A program made the translations under genes and the position numbers. Under the pieces are notes generated by a model, which did not search any database, was not told where the DNA came from, and was given only the letters and a program-made list of their open reading frames with translations. From CALBJU01 sp965247125 (lineage in GTDB: Bacteria > Bacteroidota > Rhodothermia > Rhodothermales > UBA10348), in NCBI GenBank assembly GCA_965247125.1, contig CBDFGO010000003.1, positions 310,001 to 374,000 of the forward strand: a DNA stretch of 64,000 nt. Reading direction: 5' to 3'. Every line of letters begins with the position of its first letter. Position 1 is the first letter of the stretch. This document shows positions 52,513-60,819 of the stretch, piece by piece.

Positions 52513-53585
52513 CCACCACTACCGCTACACTCTCAACCCACTACAACACCACGGGCCTCAGCGCCGAGAGCGCAAAGGTGGCTGGCGAGAAGGCTGCGAC
52601 GCAGGGGCGCCTGATCCTCGACTTTTTTCAGGCCCACCCACGCACGGCGTACGCCGCCCACCAGGTGCACCAATCGCTACTACCCGCGCTGGGCAACGCC
52701 CCGATCACATCCGTTCGTCGCGCAATCACCAACCTTGAATCAGGCCTCTTTCTGGTAAAAACCACCCGAACTGTCGAGGGGCCACACCACATCGCCGTCT
52801 GCACATGGCGGCTCAACACGGGCGAGAAGATGGAAGACTACCCTTGGCCGATACCACCACCCAAAACCACTCCTGAGCGCGCCGAGCCGCGTGAACCAGA
52901 GCTCAAAAAGAGGATCGACCGTGATCATTGGGCGCGGGTTCTTGAGCGCGCCGACGTGCGTAAAGCGTTTTTGACGGCTCATATGGCGAATAATTGCCAG
53001 GTATTTGCTCACATTGATGGCAAGAGCAAGGCTCTGGACCTGGCAACGCACTACGCTCGCGGCGGCGAAATTGAAACTGGGCGCGGCGTGAAAAATGGCC
53101 TCCTGGTTCAAGGCAGTTACGGCTGCGGTAAAACGCATTTGAGCACGGCTGTTTTTAAGCAGCTGCTCGCAAATATGCTCATATCTGGGCATCACGACGA
53201 CATTGCGCCGGCGAGGTGGGCCAACTGGCCAAGCAGAGTCAAGGAGATTCAGGGCGGTTATTCGGACGGAAGTAGCAGAGGGCAGGTAGTCATGCTCTCA
53301 TCGATTCCGCTACTTCTCATCGATGACATTGGCAACGAGACTACCGGCTCCAGCAAGGATCATGTAGAGCTGCTCGAGGAGATTGTGAACACTCGCCACA
53401 TGGATGAGCTGCCGACCATTTTCACCTCGAACATGGACATGAAGCGCCTCACCGACTCGTACGGACTCCGGCTGATGGATCGGATACACGAAATGTGCGC
53501 GAGTGTTCAAATGGGAGGCCGAAACCTGCGCACGCTCCCGATCACGGCTGCAGAAAATGCTCTTGTGGCGGGGGATCCGAAATGA
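52509..53585 (+). CDS. DnaC/IstB-type AAA+ helicase loader with N-terminal winged helix
   Basis: 358 residues. Residues 30-110 look like a winged helix (AYAAHQVHQSLLPALGNAPI then SVRRAITNLESGLFLVKTTR). From residue ~190 comes an AAA+ domain of the DnaC/IstB type: Walker A LVQGSYGCGKTHL, Walker B PLLLIDDIGNE, then PTIFTSNMDMKRL and a sensor-2-like RLMDRIHEMC. It probably loads the replicative helicase at the origin in the preceding gene, like lambda P. ATGA overlaps join it to both neighbours. Confidence 0.85.
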   Translation: MTTTTATLSTHYNTTGLSAESAKVAGEKAATQGRLILDFFQAHPRTAYAAHQVHQSLLPALGNAPITSVRRAITNLESGLFLVKTTRTVEGPHHIAVCTWRLNTGEKMEDYPWPIPPPKTTPERAEPREPELKKRIDRDHWARVLERADVRKAFLTAHMANNCQVFAHIDGKSKALDLATHYARGGEIETGRGVKNGLLVQGSYGCGKTHLSTAVFKQLLANMLISGHHDDIAPARWANWPSRVKEIQGGYSDGSSRGQVVMLSSIPLLLIDDIGNETTGSSKDHVELLEEIVNTRHMDELPTIFTSNMDMKRLTDSYGLRLMDRIHEMCASVQMGGRNLRTLPITAAENALVAGDPK

Positions 53586-53914
53586 CGGCCGTTCAGTGGA
53601 TCAACATATTTGAGAGAGAGCTCCGTGTGGGTGTGGATGAGGCCGCCACCACGCTTGTTATGGGCCTGATACGAGAATTTTCCTACCGGCTGGAAGAGGA
53701 GCATCACATCGATCGGCGCAAAGTCATCGAGGCGTTCAATCACGGCCAGGACATCTACGACGCTGTCCAACGCGCCTTCCCAGATTCGCTTCAAGCGGGC
53801 GGTTATCGCGCAATTTTTGATATCCAGTTCCCTCGAGTCCTTGAAATAATCGACGCAGGCTCGGCGCATGAGCAGGATCCCTCATCACCACAATTACTCG
53901 AACTGACCGCATGA
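53582..53914 (+). CDS. Hypothetical early protein, 110 residues
   Basis: Not recognised. The start ATG 53582 overlaps the helicase-loader stop (ATGA) and is preferred to an open frame further upstream. The product is mostly helical and acidic (ERELRVGVDEAATTLVMGLI; AVQRAFPDSLQAGGYRAIFD). Its own stop overlaps the next start in the same way. Confidence 0.7.
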   Translation: MTAVQWINIFERELRVGVDEAATTLVMGLIREFSYRLEEEHHIDRRKVIEAFNHGQDIYDAVQRAFPDSLQAGGYRAIFDIQFPRVLEIIDAGSAHEQDPSSPQLLELTA

Positions 53915-54306
53915 CGCTCATCGATCCCAACACGAATCGCCCTTACGAAGCTCCAAAAACCCAGGAGGAAATCATGCAGGACTACCTCGCCGCAACAGAT
54001 GAGTCTGTGGGCGACGTGTTGAAGGCATTGAGGAGTTTTATATCGGGCATTCCTCCGGAATCTGAGGACCAATTTATGTACGATCTCGTGACGGCTCGGG
54101 CTGTTGAGATCCAACATCTTTTGTCCTGGGGGCCCGAGACCGAGGAGAGTGATGGTCAGCACTGGGCGCTCTGTGTTTTTCTGGCGCAAATCTGCTTCTG
54201 GGCGGCTGCTAACACCATCGGTGGGCATAAAAATTTTAACGAATTACGTGCATTTATTCAGTCCGTCACCGTCGTTCCACCCACGCCGCCAGGCGGCAGG
54301 GCCTAA
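53911..54306 (+). CDS. Hypothetical early protein, 131 residues
   Basis: Not recognised. Acidic and helical, with a hydrophobic stretch near residues 85-105 (HWALCVFLAQICFWAAANTI) that could be a buried helix or a single membrane segment. ATGA overlap with the previous gene. Confidence 0.68.
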   Translation: MTLIDPNTNRPYEAPKTQEEIMQDYLAATDESVGDVLKALRSFISGIPPESEDQFMYDLVTARAVEIQHLLSWGPETEESDGQHWALCVFLAQICFWAAANTIGGHKNFNELRAFIQSVTVVPPTPPGGRA

Positions 54307-54311
54307 CCGAG

Positions 54312-54629
54312 ATGACCGCAAATATCCTCTATAACCGCTTGAAAATGGGGCACGTGACTGTAAATGCTGCGCTCAATCATCAGCCCGAGGCGCTGCTCGA
54401 GGATGTGCTCGAGCTTCTGGGCGCCGAGATCGCCAGAAGAGAAGCGGATCCTCTGCTTTCAGCTCACGACCTGGAGCAAATCAGCGTAACCATTTCTCAC
54501 CGGTTGGGCTGGTACGTCCCCGTGTCCAGGGCGAGCAAAAGCGCTTTCGGCGGGCGCTGGGAGGGGCCCATGCGCCGCGAGCAGGCCCTCAAACTCGGAT
54601 CTCCATTCGCCGTCATCACGAGGGCATGA
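54312..54629 (+). CDS. Hypothetical early protein, 105 residues
   Basis: Not recognised. A helical N-terminal half (ALLEDVLELLGAEIARREAD) is followed by a basic C-terminus (RASKSAFGGRWEGPMRREQA). Five bases after the previous gene and 13 before the next; same operon. Confidence 0.65.
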   Translation: MTANILYNRLKMGHVTVNAALNHQPEALLEDVLELLGAEIARREADPLLSAHDLEQISVTISHRLGWYVPVSRASKSAFGGRWEGPMRREQALKLGSPFAVITRA

Positions 54630-54642
54630 CCGCAGAGGCAAT

Positions 54643-55218
54643 ATGATATTTCAGGGTAATCTTTTCGGCGGCACGGCCGCAAAAATCTGCCACCACTGCG
54701 GGCGGCCCATTCATGACATTCACTCGCAGCGCATCGGTCTCGGGCAAATGTGCCGGCTCATATTCGGGATCAAGGATCAGGACATCGAGGCCCATTGCGA
54801 GTGGGACGATCTTTTCATCGACTGCGAGCCGCTCAGCGTCTCCTTTGTGTGCTACCGCGTCGACGGCGGGCGCCGCAGCACGAATATTGAACATCTGGTC
54901 ATGCACCACACACCAGCCGGCTTCGCGTGGGGCACCCTGAATGAGGGGTGTCTTGACCTGGCCATGAACCTGGTCGAGCATTTCGTTCGCGAGCTTGAGC
55001 TTGAAGACGCCGTCCAAAACTTCTCGGGCAAGACGCGCACCGAAACCAAGGGTGGTGCGAGCATCAGCATGGCCACGCATAAAATCTATGTGGATTTTGC
55101 CCAGGAGCACCTCGTCAGTTTGCCCAATAAAGGCGGCAGAATAGACACCGGCCTGCTGCGCGCTTTCGTGAAGACCCGTGCCAACGCGCTTGTACTGGCC
55201 CAGGAGGTAGCGCTATGA
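54643..55218 (+). CDS. Zinc-ribbon protein, DUF6011-like, 191 residues
   Basis: The N-terminus has CHHCGRPI and, 18 residues on, GLGQMCRLIFG with an intervening HDIHSQR, which resembles the short zinc-binding motif of phage DUF6011-type proteins. The rest (FVRELELEDAVQNFSGKTRT) is unassigned. It overlaps the next gene by 4 bases. Confidence 0.68.
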   Translation: MIFQGNLFGGTAAKICHHCGRPIHDIHSQRIGLGQMCRLIFGIKDQDIEAHCEWDDLFIDCEPLSVSFVCYRVDGGRRSTNIEHLVMHHTPAGFAWGTLNEGCLDLAMNLVEHFVRELELEDAVQNFSGKTRTETKGGASISMATHKIYVDFAQEHLVSLPNKGGRIDTGLLRAFVKTRANALVLAQEVAL

Positions 55219-55613
55219 ATAGCTATCCCCGCGATTCATTGATCGACAACACGGTGATCATAAATCACGTTTGTGAGGCGCTTGACGTTAAGCCTGAGTC
55301 TTTCGTGAAGGCTTCCAAACGACCACACATCGCCTTTCTGGCGTACGGCCTGGTCGTCTCGTTTTTGATCGATGATCAGGGTTTCAGCATCAATCAAGTG
55401 GCATCGTATTTCGCGCACGATGTGGCGCATTGCGCCGCCGCACTGGTCGCATTCCGTAGCGAAATCGACAACAGTGGCCACCATGCCGAAAAGCTCGTAC
55501 GTGCGCGGCGCATTCTTCAGTCGGAAAGCTACAAATGCCTCAAGGATGTCATTGCCGAGCAGAAACGCTACACGAATTACAACCCCTCACCCCTTAAAAA
55601 AGTCGCGCTATGA
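55215..55613 (+). CDS. Hypothetical early protein, DnaA-domain-IV-like pattern
   Basis: 132 residues. VCEALDVKPESFVKASKRPH, a long hydrophobic helix AFLAYGLVVSFLIDDQGFSI, and NQVASYFAHDVAHCAAALVA recall a DnaA C-terminal (domain IV) helix-turn-helix layout, in which helices are followed by a basic helix and a histidine-containing recognition helix. This is a tentative reading. It overlaps both neighbours by 4 bases. Confidence 0.6.
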   Translation: MNSYPRDSLIDNTVIINHVCEALDVKPESFVKASKRPHIAFLAYGLVVSFLIDDQGFSINQVASYFAHDVAHCAAALVAFRSEIDNSGHHAEKLVRARRILQSESYKCLKDVIAEQKRYTNYNPSPLKKVAL

Positions 55614-56230
55614 ACACTTTTACGGATGTTTTATGGCCAGAGGAGCTTTCAGTTGACTTCATGTTGGATGATTGGAAGGGCAACAAAGTAGAGCACGGCG
55701 GCCAGGACTCTTCCTTCGTGAGTGATGGATGTCTCCTGTTCAAATCAACGTCTGGTAAGGACGTAATCTCAACAACGTTTCTGCGCGCCCTGTCGCTGAT
55801 TAGAGGGTCCGTGCCATTGGGTGAATATCCGCTTCACTCGCAGGAGCTGGCCTCAAAGTTTTGGGATAGCGCCATCTCAAGCTACGAACAATGCCGCCTC
55901 GTTCAGGACAGTGATCGCACCGAAGTCATTGTGGCCGAGACCGAAGGCGGCGATGGTTTCTACTTCCCTCGGAAACGATTCAGCGCGCTGGTATCACTCA
56001 CCGGCGCCACGTCAGCTGCGCTCTCGCGCGCACCTGAGCTCACTCGTGGATTCCAACTTCTAATCTGTTTTCGCGGCGACAGCACGCCGGTGTTCATGCT
56101 CACGCCCACGTATCCGAAGGCGATCATGCACGCGGATGATCAGGAAATGGAGCCCGCTGTTATGCACACCGACGATCCGGAGCGAGAGTACATCGAACGC
56201 GTCGAGACTCAAGTCAACTCTCTCACATAG
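55610..56230 (+). CDS. Hypothetical early protein, 206 residues
   Basis: Not recognised. Mixed alpha/beta composition with a GGDGFYFPRKRFSALVSL core and an acidic C-terminus that includes an internal repeat, IMHADDQEMEPAV / VMHTDDPERE. No membrane helix or signal. Four-base overlap with the previous gene. Confidence 0.66.
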   Translation: MNTFTDVLWPEELSVDFMLDDWKGNKVEHGGQDSSFVSDGCLLFKSTSGKDVISTTFLRALSLIRGSVPLGEYPLHSQELASKFWDSAISSYEQCRLVQDSDRTEVIVAETEGGDGFYFPRKRFSALVSLTGATSAALSRAPELTRGFQLLICFRGDSTPVFMLTPTYPKAIMHADDQEMEPAVMHTDDPEREYIERVETQVNSLT

Positions 56231-56234
56231 TCAA

Positions 56235-56573
56235 ATGGAGGCAAGAAACTATAGCGAATCAGGTGCGCCGCAATCCTTCATGGCGGCCAAAAAGCTCATA
56301 CCTGAAAAGGCGGTGTCCGTCCGGATCGTGCGCCGGGATTTACAGGCTGACACTTCTGAAGCATTCTCTATAACCACCTTTATGAAGGCTAAGAGAGTGG
56401 GTGTAGCCATGATGATCAGGCGTCTTGAACTACTTGGTTTCCTGTTTCCTGATCCGAGCTGGCAATCATTACCAGATGTGTACTTGGCGGCGGAAGTACT
56501 CGACGAGGACGAACAGATGCTGGTGGAATTTTTAATCACGAAGGATGTGTTTCCTTATGCCCAATCAAATTAA
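56235..56573 (+). CDS. Hypothetical early protein, 112 residues
   Basis: Not recognised. ATG 56235 lies 4 bases after the previous stop. Basic first half (VSVRIVRRDLQADTSEAFSI), then a helical second half resembling a helix-turn-helix (AKRVGVAMMIRRLELLGFLF), which would fit a DNA-binding early regulator. Confidence 0.62.
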   Translation: MEARNYSESGAPQSFMAAKKLIPEKAVSVRIVRRDLQADTSEAFSITTFMKAKRVGVAMMIRRLELLGFLFPDPSWQSLPDVYLAAEVLDEDEQMLVEFLITKDVFPYAQSN

Positions 56574-57294
56574 AAGCCCTCCGGCTCCATGGCTGACCCA
56601 TCCGATGCGCCAGGCGCTGCGGACGATCCGCGAAGGCAAGGTTCTCGTCTGCGCGCGTCACTACCGATTAGATGGCGGCGGGCGCACGATCGTTGACGTA
56701 GCAACAGTCGACGCCGCAGATACTGACTGCTGGGTAACGACCGCTCCGAGCGTCCGGCTGAGTACACTTCAGGCTCTCGAGCGGCGCGGACTCATCGAGA
56801 TGGTCTCGCGCGACTGTGCGCGGCGCTACTCCGGCACTGGATATCACTATAACCGGTGCTGGCTGCCCACGAGCGACTCAAGACCAGTAATGCAGGGATT
56901 TGCGAGCTGCTTCCTGTTGATCGGATCTCCGACCGCCCTGCCAGTATCGCTCCTGGTCATCTTAATCGTCCTTTTCATCATCGGCTTCACCTATACCGCG
57001 AAAAAGCGTAGCAAAATGAAACCACTAACTCTAGCTGATTTCGGGCCTGAGCACTACGAACAGATCCACGTCACCTACGTGAACAAAACCTGGCGGGTCC
57101 GCTCGGTCTTCATGTTCGAGCGGCGCAAGAAAGGAGCTTATCAGCACGGCGAGTACCCAACGGGTGCTGAGGCCGACGAGGCTGGGCATAAAATCGCCAG
57201 AAAGCGCAAGTGCGAGCTCGTGGTCCACTACAAGGCCGGGGGGTTTCGCTACCGCGACTCGTTCGGCAACGATCCACCTGACAAAAAGGGATAA
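56557..57294 (+). CDS. Chimeric protein: HTH-like domain, membrane helix, DUF2188-like domain
   Basis: 245 residues from ATG 56557, which overlaps the previous gene by 17 bases. Residues 1-110 contain a winged-helix-like LSTLQALERRGLIEMVSRD. A hydrophobic segment at 127-147 (LPVSLLVILIVLFIIGFTYT) is followed by a basic stop-transfer AKKRSK. The last 90 residues resemble DUF2188 (TYVNKTWRVRSV ... KCELVVHYKAGGFRYRDSFG, then NDPP). Function unknown. Confidence 0.6.
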   Translation: MPNQIKSPPAPWLTHPMRQALRTIREGKVLVCARHYRLDGGGRTIVDVATVDAADTDCWVTTAPSVRLSTLQALERRGLIEMVSRDCARRYSGTGYHYNRCWLPTSDSRPVMQGFASCFLLIGSPTALPVSLLVILIVLFIIGFTYTAKKRSKMKPLTLADFGPEHYEQIHVTYVNKTWRVRSVFMFERRKKGAYQHGEYPTGAEADEAGHKIARKRKCELVVHYKAGGFRYRDSFGNDPPDKKG

Positions 57295-57300
57295 TCGCCG

Positions 57301-57975
57301 ATGAGTCTTCCATCGATAAGTCAGCGCTCGGCAGAGACACGCCAAGCCATTGAGCAAGCCAACAGCTGGGATAGGAGTCAGCGAATGGTGACTACAATGG
57401 GCCGCGCGCTCGCGGGGCGCGCCATGGACTACGCGGAGCAGCGTTTTTTCTTTGGCCTCTCCGTCGCGAATGCTGAAAAGTATTCGAGGTACGGCGACGG
57501 CTTCATGGCGGCGCTCGCTGATGCCACAGACATCAATGTGCGCATTCTGCGCGAGAGCCTGGATTTCTACGACTCGTTCGGCGGCAGCTACGACGCGATG
57601 CTGGCGCATTCAAAAAAGCACGTGTGGCGGCGCAAATCGATGAAGGCTGGCGACGTCTCGAGTCACGTCCGCGCCAACAAAAGGCGCGCAGAGCAGATGC
57701 GAACCATTAGGCAGCATAACGCAGAAAATGACGACAACCTGAGCCCTGAAGAAATCGGCGTCTTGCCACTCGCTCCCCCGCCCACGAGGAAAGAACGCCG
57801 CAAAATGAGGGCTATCGAAAAGCTATTTCGTACGGGGCGGTTCAAGCTTTTCACCGCCGGTTTTCGCAAGTCATACGCCCGCCTCATGAACGACGAGGAG
57901 ACTGAAACGACCGTGATGTTGGTGGAAGAAGGCAAGCGCGCAAAGATCACGATTAACATGATCGACGATGAGTAA
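57301..57975 (+). CDS. Hypothetical early protein, 224 residues
   Basis: Not recognised. Basic and helical, Arg-rich (RRKSMKAGDVSSHVRANKRR; RKERRKMRAIEKLFRTGRFK) with an acidic C-terminus. It may bind nucleic acid. It overlaps the next gene by 8 bases. Confidence 0.65.
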   Translation: MSLPSISQRSAETRQAIEQANSWDRSQRMVTTMGRALAGRAMDYAEQRFFFGLSVANAEKYSRYGDGFMAALADATDINVRILRESLDFYDSFGGSYDAMLAHSKKHVWRRKSMKAGDVSSHVRANKRRAEQMRTIRQHNAENDDNLSPEEIGVLPLAPPPTRKERRKMRAIEKLFRTGRFKLFTAGFRKSYARLMNDEETETTVMLVEEGKRAKITINMIDDE

Positions 57976-58423
57976 AAGTCCTCTCGATAGAAAACCACCA
58001 CGGTTTCACGTCATAAAGCCGGACAATTACTATAGCAAGTTCACCCGTGATGATGGGCAGAAAGTGAGCATCCGGATTTTTGAAGAAACGGAAGAGTTGG
58101 CGCTCGAACACCACAAGGACCTCGCCCGAATGTTCATGCGCGGCGAGTACGATCCGCCGCCGCCGGTAAAACGAGGATCCGGCCGCAAGCGGCGCAAAAA
58201 GGGCACTACAGGTCCTAAATCATCCCCGCAGCGGATCACGCTCAAGCCAATCGGCGAAATGAGTGATCACGAAATCCGCCTCAAGAGCATCGCCTGCCGT
58301 GAGGCCCAGGCGCGCGCCAGCGAGCACCTTCGCCAGCTGCGACATGAAGAGCGGCACCGGCGCCGGCGCAGCATCTACCACGGCCTAGATCGTCTTATGA
58401 AAAACCTGAGACCAATGCCGTGA
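57968..58423 (+). CDS. Hypothetical basic early protein, 151 residues
   Basis: Not recognised. Strongly basic, with a KRGSGRKRRKKGTTGPK stretch in the middle and RQLRHEERHRRRRSIYHGLD near the end; this suggests nucleic-acid binding. Overlaps the previous gene by 8 bases. Confidence 0.65.
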   Translation: MSKSPLDRKPPRFHVIKPDNYYSKFTRDDGQKVSIRIFEETEELALEHHKDLARMFMRGEYDPPPPVKRGSGRKRRKKGTTGPKSSPQRITLKPIGEMSDHEIRLKSIACREAQARASEHLRQLRHEERHRRRRSIYHGLDRLMKNLRPMP

Positions 58424-58514
58424 GGCGGCGCCGACGAAATACCATCCGCCGCCTAAGCAGCCGGCTCATAAAGCGCATTTGCCTGTTCATCAATTCATTC
58501 TGGAGAGCCATTGT

Positions 58515-59021
58515 ATGACCGAAAACGAAGCAAATATGCGCGGAAAATACCTGGACGCTCGTGTGGCGGTCCGTAATTCTGCCATTGAAAAGAGCCGGCC
58601 GGACGATGTTGACCGCGCCAACACCCTCGATACATTTCTGGATGAGATGCTGGCTGAGTACGCCGAAAAGACGGGGTTCAGCATCGAAGAACTCTTCCTG
58701 GCGATGGCGGCCCGCAGAAACTACTGGGCCGTAAACTTTTACCAACGCGCCAATTTCCCCGCGCTCGAAAAGGTCCATTTCTTCGACACGATGGATGAAC
58801 TCAACGCTGCCATCAATGCGAACGAGGGCTTCCGATGCCCGAAGTGCGATGGCGTTTCATCAAAGCCCTATCACTGTACGGTTGGGACCTGTGACTGGAA
58901 GGCGGGCGGTCTTTTCAGAACACTCGGAAAAGGCACTCACATCGCTACCAGAGACACGTTTCTCACGCACGGAAAGGTGGACGAGATATTTATGCCGGTC
59001 TGCATGGAGGTGGCGGCATGA
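58515..59021 (+). CDS. Zinc-finger early protein, 168 residues
   Basis: Start ATG 58515 is preferred over an in-frame TTG at 58479 because of a GGAGAG ribosome site 7 bases upstream. A helical N-terminal part is followed by CPKCDG...PYHCTVGTCDW near residues 110-130, a probable four-cysteine zinc site. Function unknown. Confidence 0.68.
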   Translation: MTENEANMRGKYLDARVAVRNSAIEKSRPDDVDRANTLDTFLDEMLAEYAEKTGFSIEELFLAMAARRNYWAVNFYQRANFPALEKVHFFDTMDELNAAINANEGFRCPKCDGVSSKPYHCTVGTCDWKAGGLFRTLGKGTHIATRDTFLTHGKVDEIFMPVCMEVAA

Positions 59022-59131
59022 ACAGCCCGAAAAACACCCACGGCATTAATTCTGGAGTTACGACGCATCACACTGCGGAGGTCGGCCAGAGCCATGTGCC
59101 TGACGAGAGCACTAAAACACTTCGCACCTAG
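59018..59131 (+). CDS. Very small early protein, 37 residues
   Basis: ATG 59018 overlaps the previous stop as ATGA, the same junction used through this operon, and runs to TAG at 59129-59131. The peptide is polar and His/Thr-rich. The coupling signal is the main reason to call it. Confidence 0.45.
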   Translation: MNSPKNTHGINSGVTTHHTAEVGQSHVPDESTKTLRT

Positions 59132-59155
59132 GACAGCCTGATTACCAACCCGAGT

Positions 59156-59563
59156 ATGACGATGAATAGAACCGATGAAAACGACGCGCTAGAGAGCCTG
59201 GTTACTCAATATCACCACAATCTAGCCGTGATGATAACGACGAAGGATGACTCGGCAGCCAATATCAAAGCCGAACTGCGTTACTTCGCGAATAAAGTCC
59301 GCCGCCTCCCCCAAGCGGATAGCGCCGAAGACCGGGATTGTCCTGACTGTGACGATGGGTCTATTGGTGTGCTGACGTGTAAGACCTGTAATGGCACAGG
59401 GAAATTACCTGCTAATAACCTGCTAACATCGCACATATTAGCAGATGATCCCGCCGATACGCCGGAGGCTGTGCAGGGAATAGACTGGTTGGAAATCGAG
59501 CGAGTAAAGGAGTTTTTAGCCGGACACGCCAGGTATTTAGATAGAGGTCAGAGATGGTCCTGA
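59156..59563 (+). CDS. DnaJ-type zinc-motif protein, 3' end replaced by IS
   Basis: 135 residues; helical N-terminal half, then CPDCDDGS...LTCKTCNGTG, two CxxC units like the DnaJ central zinc domain, then an acidic tail. The last two codons and the stop (TGG TCC TGA) lie inside the terminal inverted repeat of the IS that begins at 59550, so the native C-terminus has been cut off. Confidence 0.7.
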   Translation: MTMNRTDENDALESLVTQYHHNLAVMITTKDDSAANIKAELRYFANKVRRLPQADSAEDRDCPDCDDGSIGVLTCKTCNGTGKLPANNLLTSHILADDPADTPEAVQGIDWLEIERVKEFLAGHARYLDRGQRWS

Positions 59564-59636
59564 TTCATCGGACAGTCTGAACAACAAATAAGGTGGAGTC
59601 TTGCGATCTTATCACCCTCAAGAAAGGATACAAACG

Positions 59637-59924
59637 ATGAGTCGCAAAAGAAGAAACCACAGCAACACATTCAAAGCGAACGTAGCGCTGGCGGCGGTCA
59701 AAGGAGATCGCACAATGGCTGAGTTGGCAGACCAGTTCCAGGTTCATCCGAACCAGATTCAGACGTGGAAAAAGAAGCTGATTCAGGACGCTGAAGAGGT
59801 CTTTGAAAAAGGGTATTCCAGAAAGCACAACGAGGAGGGCCAGATCAAGGAGCTTCACGCCAAAATTGGCGAGCTTTCGATGGAGAAGGATTTTTTATCC
59901 AAAGCGCTCGGTCGCACCCAGTAG
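59637..59924 (+). CDS. IS3-family transposase OrfA
   Basis: 95 residues from ATG 59637, with AAAGGA 8 bases upstream. It has the HTH_Tnp_1 domain (FKANVALAAVKGDRTMAELA, VHPNQIQTWKKKL) and a leucine-zipper-like tail (IKELHAKIGELSMEKDFL). Near its end the heptamer T-TTT-TTA (59891-59897) is in the correct frame for -1 ribosomal frameshifting into orfB, giving the OrfAB transposase. Confidence 0.92.
   Translation: MSRKRRNHSNTFKANVALAAVKGDRTMAELADQFQVHPNQIQTWKKKLIQDAEEVFEKGYSRKHNEEGQIKELHAKIGELSMEKDFLSKALGRTQ
59891..59897 (+). promoter_or_regulatory. Programmed -1 frameshift heptamer
   Basis: TTTTTTA reads as T TTT TTA in the orfA frame, the canonical X-XXY-YYZ pattern. After slipping, the -1 frame is open through ATC CAA AGC and joins the orfB ATG at 59939 without a stop. 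Confidence 0.8.
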
Positions 59925-59938
59925 GTGAGCGCCGCCAA

Positions 59939-60766
59939 ATGATCGACCCAATCCACGACCTCTCCATCAAACGGCAGTGCAATCTGCTGGAGCTGAATCG
60001 CTCAACGGCCTACTACAAGTCGGTGGACGAGAGCAAAGAGAACCTGGCCGTGATGAAAAAACTGGATGAGCTCTACCTTGAGCGGCCCACGCGAGGATCG
60101 CGCACCATGAAGGATGCGCTCGAGGACAGAGGTATTTTTGTGGGCCGCCATCGAATCCGGCGATTAATGCGTCTGATGGGCCTTATTGCCATTTATCCTA
60201 AGAAACGGACCTCGATTCCGGGAAAAGGTCACAAGATTTATCCGTATCTCTTGCGTAAGCTCAACGTGACGCGGCCCCGGCAGGTTTACGCAAGCGACAT
60301 CACATTCATTCCGATGAAAAGGGGATTCGTTTACCTGGTCGCCGTCATTGACTGGTACAGCCGAAAAGTACTCTCACGCCGGATCTCCAATACGATGGAC
60401 ACCGACTTCTGTGTGGAAGCGCTCGAAGAAGCAATCGCCGTGTATGGAGCGCCAGAGATCTTCAATACGGATCAGGGCAGCCAGTTCACATCGATGGCCT
60501 TCACTGATGTGCTGAAGAATCATGACATCAAAATCTCTATGGATGGCAAAGGACGCTGGATGGACAACGTGTTCGTTGAACGTCTGTGGCGTAGCCTGAA
60601 ATATGAAGAGGTGTACCTCAGAGCATATGAGAGTGTAGCCGAGGCCCGTCGCTCAATCGCCGATTACTTTGGCTACTTCAACGGAGAACGACGCCACAGT
60701 TCGCTTGGCAGACAGACTCCTGATCACGTATTTTTTAATCACCAGCCGCTTCAAGAAGCAGCATAA
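59939..60766 (+). CDS. IS3-family transposase OrfB (DDE integrase core)
   Basis: 275 residues from ATG 59939, or fused to OrfA by frameshifting. It contains an HTH_21 segment (RPTRGSRTMKDALEDRGIFV), then the rve core with catalytic acids: Asp in YASDITFIPM, Asp in FNTDQGSQFTS, and Glu in VFVERLWRSLKYEEVY. All three acids are present, so it looks active. Confidence 0.94.
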   Translation: MIDPIHDLSIKRQCNLLELNRSTAYYKSVDESKENLAVMKKLDELYLERPTRGSRTMKDALEDRGIFVGRHRIRRLMRLMGLIAIYPKKRTSIPGKGHKIYPYLLRKLNVTRPRQVYASDITFIPMKRGFVYLVAVIDWYSRKVLSRRISNTMDTDFCVEALEEAIAVYGAPEIFNTDQGSQFTSMAFTDVLKNHDIKISMDGKGRWMDNVFVERLWRSLKYEEVYLRAYESVAEARRSIADYFGYFNGERRHSSLGRQTPDHVFFNHQPLQEAA

Positions 60767-60819
60767 TCAATCCGCAAGACTCCACCTAGGACCCTGTCCA
60801 GTTTTGTAGGACCATCTCT

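Larger units (their letters stand above)
59550..60819 (+). mobile_element. IS3-family insertion sequence, complete copy
   Basis: About 1270 bases with orfA and orfB in the usual order. Terminal inverted repeats are AGAGATGGTCCT (59550-59561) and its complement (60808-60819), with more matching inner sequence (GGTGGAGTCTTGCG on both sides). If ends follow TG...CA, the element is 59555-60814. No flanking target duplication is apparent. The right end touches the first unit of a 9-bp tandem array. Confidence 0.88.
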
